This document shows, one piece after another, positions 63,556 to 64,000 of a DNA stretch of 64,000 bases. The stretch lies in the NCBI RefSeq assembly GCF_042652085.1, contig NZ_JBHSJF010000002.1, forward strand, positions 62,001-126,000. Direction: 5' to 3'. The position numbers were made by a program, and so were the translations under genes. The DNA is from Flaviflagellibacter deserti (GTDB lineage Bacteria; Pseudomonadota; Alphaproteobacteria; Rhizobiales; Methylopilaceae). The notes beneath the pieces were generated by a model. That model did not search any database. It was not told the DNA's origin and saw only the letters and a program-made list of their open reading frames with translations. Each line of letters opens with the position of its first letter. The first letter of the stretch is position 1.

Positions 63556-64000
63556 ATGAACCATCTCCCGTCTTGGAATGATGGGCCCTCGAAGGACGCC
63601 ATCCTCGACTTCGTCGCGCGGGTTTCACATGGAGACAGCCCGGATTTCGTGCCGGTATCGGAACGCATCGCCTGTTTCGACAACGATGGCACGCTGTGGT
63701 GCGAATTTCCGATGCAGACGCAGGTCTTCTTCGCCTTCGCGCAGCTCGCGAACATCGTCGAGAAAAGCCCCGACCTGAAAGAGAAGCAGCCCTACAAGGC
63801 GTTTCTCGAACACGATACGGCGACGATCCATGCCCTCGGCAAGAAGGCCGTGTTCGAGTTCGCCTTCGCGACCCATGCGGGGATGACGGTCGACGAGTTC
63901 GCCGACATTGCACGCTCCTGGTTCGAGACCGCGCGCAATCCGAAGCTCGACCGGCTGTTCGTCAAATGCGTGTACCAGCCGCAGGTCGAGCTTCTGGCGC
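63556..64000 (+). CDS. HAD superfamily hydrolase, 5' part
   Basis: The reading frame from the ATG at 63556 (MNHLPSWNDG) stays open to the window end, 148 codons. HAD motif I is CFDNDGTLWCEFPMQTQ, with both catalytic Asp. This long-capped group (phosphoserine-phosphatase-like) is often encoded beside arylsulfatase-type genes. It starts right after the second duplicated intergenic segment. Phosphatase activity is inferred. Confidence 0.85.
   Translation, partial: MNHLPSWNDGPSKDAILDFVARVSHGDSPDFVPVSERIACFDNDGTLWCEFPMQTQVFFAFAQLANIVEKSPDLKEKQPYKAFLEHDTATIHALGKKAVFEFAFATHAGMTVDEFADIARSWFETARNPKLDRLFVKCVYQPQVELLA

Overview
The window is a high-GC chromosomal segment from an alphaproteobacterium, most likely of the order Hyphomicrobiales (Rhizobiales). 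The evidence is a red-type RuBisCO operon with cbbX, a homospermidine synthase paired with ornithine decarboxylase, a CpdR receiver protein, PutA without an N-terminal RHH domain, and palindromic intergenic repeats of a kind common in this order. Genus cannot be fixed from the sequence. No CRISPR array, prophage, integrase or transposase was seen.

Layout. 1-4700: the 3' end of a zinc/manganese-type ABC importer (ATPase fragment, permease, His-rich binding protein with a Zur-like box at its 5' end), a CxCC-type COG0523 GTPase with a His-rich tail, and a WD40 protein; together a zinc-homeostasis block. 4700-7650: membrane-anchored catalase-like peroxidase coupled to cytochrome b561, a receiver-only response regulator and a periplasmic ClpP-fold protein. 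7785-12860: polyamine block with homospermidine synthase, a MarR/GNAT pair behind a perfect palindrome, a second GNAT, and ornithine decarboxylase with a structured leader of about 450 nt. 13050-22660: small proteins, a gamma-glutamyltransferase homologue, phnM and a 2H phosphoesterase, a DUF1007-NicO metal exporter fusion, ferrochelatase, a divergent Leu/Phe-tRNA-protein transferase and a flippase. 22660-29740: putA, a small heat-shock protein, a lysophospholipase-like hydrolase, hisN, N-formylglutamate amidohydrolase, cpdR and tRNA-Val(GAC). 29900-34083: an acyltransferase, then a lysine-degradation pair (2-oxoadipate dioxygenase/decarboxylase and aminoadipate-semialdehyde dehydrogenase).

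34164-44676: a complete Calvin-cycle operon read leftward (cbbF-cbbP-cbbT-cbbA-cbbL-cbbS-cbbX-cbbE, then a four-cysteine cytochrome c) with divergent cbbR. Two single-base lesions are visible: one extra base in cbbE (rpe) and one missing base in the cytochrome gene.

44802-54922: a self-contained ketone-body utilisation locus. A sigma-54 activator precedes an operon encoding 3-hydroxybutyrate dehydrogenase, a full branched-chain-amino-acid-type ABC importer (two ATPases, binding protein, two permeases), thiolase and acetoacetate-CoA ligase. A good -24/-12 promoter and an upstream inverted repeat sit between activator and operon. Inferred flow: import of 3-hydroxybutyrate, oxidation to acetoacetate, CoA activation, thiolysis to two acetyl-CoA.

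55016-64000: a poorly characterised module with a membrane TPR protein, an outer-membrane beta-barrel protein, two small membrane proteins and a tandem duplication of [sulfatase + antisense small Cys/His-rich protein], followed by a HAD hydrolase that runs off the window.
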